Both the position numbers and the translations under genes were made by a program. From the NCBI GenBank assembly GCA_016124445.1, contig WGNR01000010.1:248001-312000 (forward strand): a stretch of DNA of 64,000 nt, read 5' to 3'. The notes under the pieces are model-generated. The model was given only the letters and a program-made list of their open reading frames with translations, made no database searches and was not told where the DNA came from. This DNA is from a bacterium (GTDB lineage Bacteria; Planctomycetota; Planctomycetia; Pirellulales; Pirellulaceae). Numbering within the stretch: position 1 is the stretch's first letter; each line of letters opens with the position of its first letter. Shown here one piece after another: positions 63,076-64,000 of this stretch.

Positions 63076-64000
63076 ATGAATCAACCGCTTGAGTTCCCCA
63101 AGATTCCTCCTGAGGATGTCCGCTGGCGCAATCAACTTCTGGGGCAAAGCCGACAGATCCCAATGCAGTGCGGCAGTCAGTCTGCCAGTTTGCAGTGGTT
63201 GGATAAGGCTCCGCTCGCGGATGGCAAGCAGGTTCAGATCGTCGCCGGAGATCTGACCTGGTTGGTGGGTGTTTCCGACTGGAATTGTCTGCCGATGGTG
63301 CAGCAGTCGCTCGGAATCGACACGCTGTCAGGCGTGCCTGAGATGATCTTGCTGGCGGTTTTAGAAATGGTCTTCGAGCCCCAGCTCAACCAGGTTGGCA
63401 GCAGTCTGGCAACGCGCTGTGAACTGGCCGGGCTGATCGATCGCTACGACGAAGAAGACTATCCCTATCACATTGGCTTTCAATTGACGCTGGGCGAAGC
63501 GTCCGTCACCGGAAGCGTTGCCGGCGATTCTGCCGCAATGGCGATGCTGTGCGACTGGGCGGCTACGGTAGCCCCGTGTCCGACATCCGATGTCGACAAC
63601 ATGCCGCTCGTGGCACCGATCGAAATCGGGATGACGCAACTCTCCGTCGCCGAACTGAAGCAGATTGGCCCTGGTGATGTTGTCGTCATGGATGTCTCGA
63701 CTTACGCGGAAAATGGTCGCGGACTGGTTCGCTTCCCGCCGCGGCTTGTATGGCGAGTGCATGTAGAAGGGGACCAGGTAATCTTCGAGGAGTCATTTGA
63801 ATCCGAATCACCAGTACCGCAAGCCGACCAGTTGATGTTGACCGTGGTGGCAGAGTTGGGCCGGATCTCTATAACGGCTCAGAACATAGCAGAGTTAGCA
63901 CCTGAAGCGGCTTTGTCGTTTCTCCCCGGTGATTTGGTAACGCTTTCAATGGCAGGACAATCTTTTGCCACCGGTGAATTGGTGAAGATCGGTCCGAAGG
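63076..64000 (+). CDS. sctQ: Type III sorting platform protein SctQ (YscQ-like), cut by the window edge
   Basis: The frame is open for 308 residues from the ATG at 63076 to the window end. The N-terminal domain (ADGKQVQIVAGDLTWLVGVS, LGIDTLSGVPEMILLAVLEM) and the middle SpoA-type domain (PIEIGMTQLSVAELKQIGPG) fit YscQ, and the last ~50 residues are entering a C-terminal SpoA domain (LMLTVVAELGRISITAQNIA, FATGELVKIG). SctQ forms the pods of the cytoplasmic sorting platform. A separate SpoA-only gene at 42008 gives the system a second source of this domain. Confidence 0.88.
   Translation, partial: MNQPLEFPKIPPEDVRWRNQLLGQSRQIPMQCGSQSASLQWLDKAPLADGKQVQIVAGDLTWLVGVSDWNCLPMVQQSLGIDTLSGVPEMILLAVLEMVFEPQLNQVGSSLATRCELAGLIDRYDEEDYPYHIGFQLTLGEASVTGSVAGDSAAMAMLCDWAATVAPCPTSDVDNMPLVAPIEIGMTQLSVAELKQIGPGDVVVMDVSTYAENGRGLVRFPPRLVWRVHVEGDQVIFEESFESESPVPQADQLMLTVVAELGRISITAQNIAELAPEAALSFLPGDLVTLSMAGQSFATGELVKIGPK

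Noticed and set aside
1..64000. Mobile elements, CRISPR arrays, tRNA or rRNA genes, attachment sites
   Set aside because: No transposase or integrase frame, no regular repeat-spacer array and no recognisable RNA gene was seen, so transfer of the secretion locus by a visible element is not supported here.

Overview
This window comes from a planctomycete, most likely a member of the Pirellulaceae (Blastopirellula, Bremerella or Rhodopirellula type). The reasons are several genes of planctomycete-typical families (DUF1549/DUF1553, DUF1592-set, DUF1552 and DUF1501 proteins with CxxCH motifs, and a BBP7-like beta-barrel), an ECF sigma factor next to a Ser/Thr kinase, and moderate GC content. No rRNA, tRNA, CRISPR array or transposase was seen. 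All family assignments are from reading motifs and gene order by eye; no database search was run.

Region 1 (1-20852) is a catabolic or respiratory-looking region. It begins with a XylR-type AraC regulator cut by the window edge. Facing away from it are a five-CxxCH c-type cytochrome, a beta-propeller dehydrogenase-like protein and a DUF1592-set/DUF1552 pair. Next comes a secreted parallel beta-helix protein. Two paralogous DUF1549/DUF1553 + DUF1501 pairs then stand head to head around a 285-bp divergent spacer, and an SGNH hydrolase follows. The proteins carry export signals and probably act in the periplasm.

Region 2 (21069-30909) is a rightward surface-glycan cluster: a multi-pass membrane protein, a DPM-type GT2 glycosyltransferase, rfbF and rfbG (CDP-glucose to CDP-4-keto-6-deoxyglucose), two zinc-motif C-methyltransferase-like proteins, an NDP-sugar reductase/epimerase and a split transketolase. 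It looks like a route to a branched-chain CDP-deoxysugar.

Region 3 (30926-64000, running off the right edge) is a non-flagellar type III secretion system (injectisome) of Ysc-like organisation. A leftward operon encodes export substrates: candidate filament/tip proteins, an LcrH/SycD-type chaperone, YopB-like and YopD-like translocators, two CesT-like chaperones and a 954-residue protein whose C-terminal half matches the SopB/IpgD/SigD phosphoinositide phosphatases, including a CX5R motif. A rightward operon carries a stand-alone SpoA protein and sctR-S-T-U. A leftward group holds a three-part regulator (degenerate kinase, receiver, SpoIIE-type phosphatase), two secreted proteins, the secretin sctC and a protein with an RGS-like domain, a fold normally used in eukaryotes to switch off heterotrimeric G proteins. 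Last is a rightward operon: ECF sigma factor, Ser/Thr kinase, then sctD, yscE-like, sctF, yscG-like, sctI, J, K, L, N, O, P and Q, the Yersinia order. SctV and a SctW gatekeeper are not in the window.

The main point of interest is a nearly complete injectisome in a planctomycete, with its translocon and two candidate effectors that resemble eukaryote-directed signalling proteins. It suggests a eukaryotic partner or prey.
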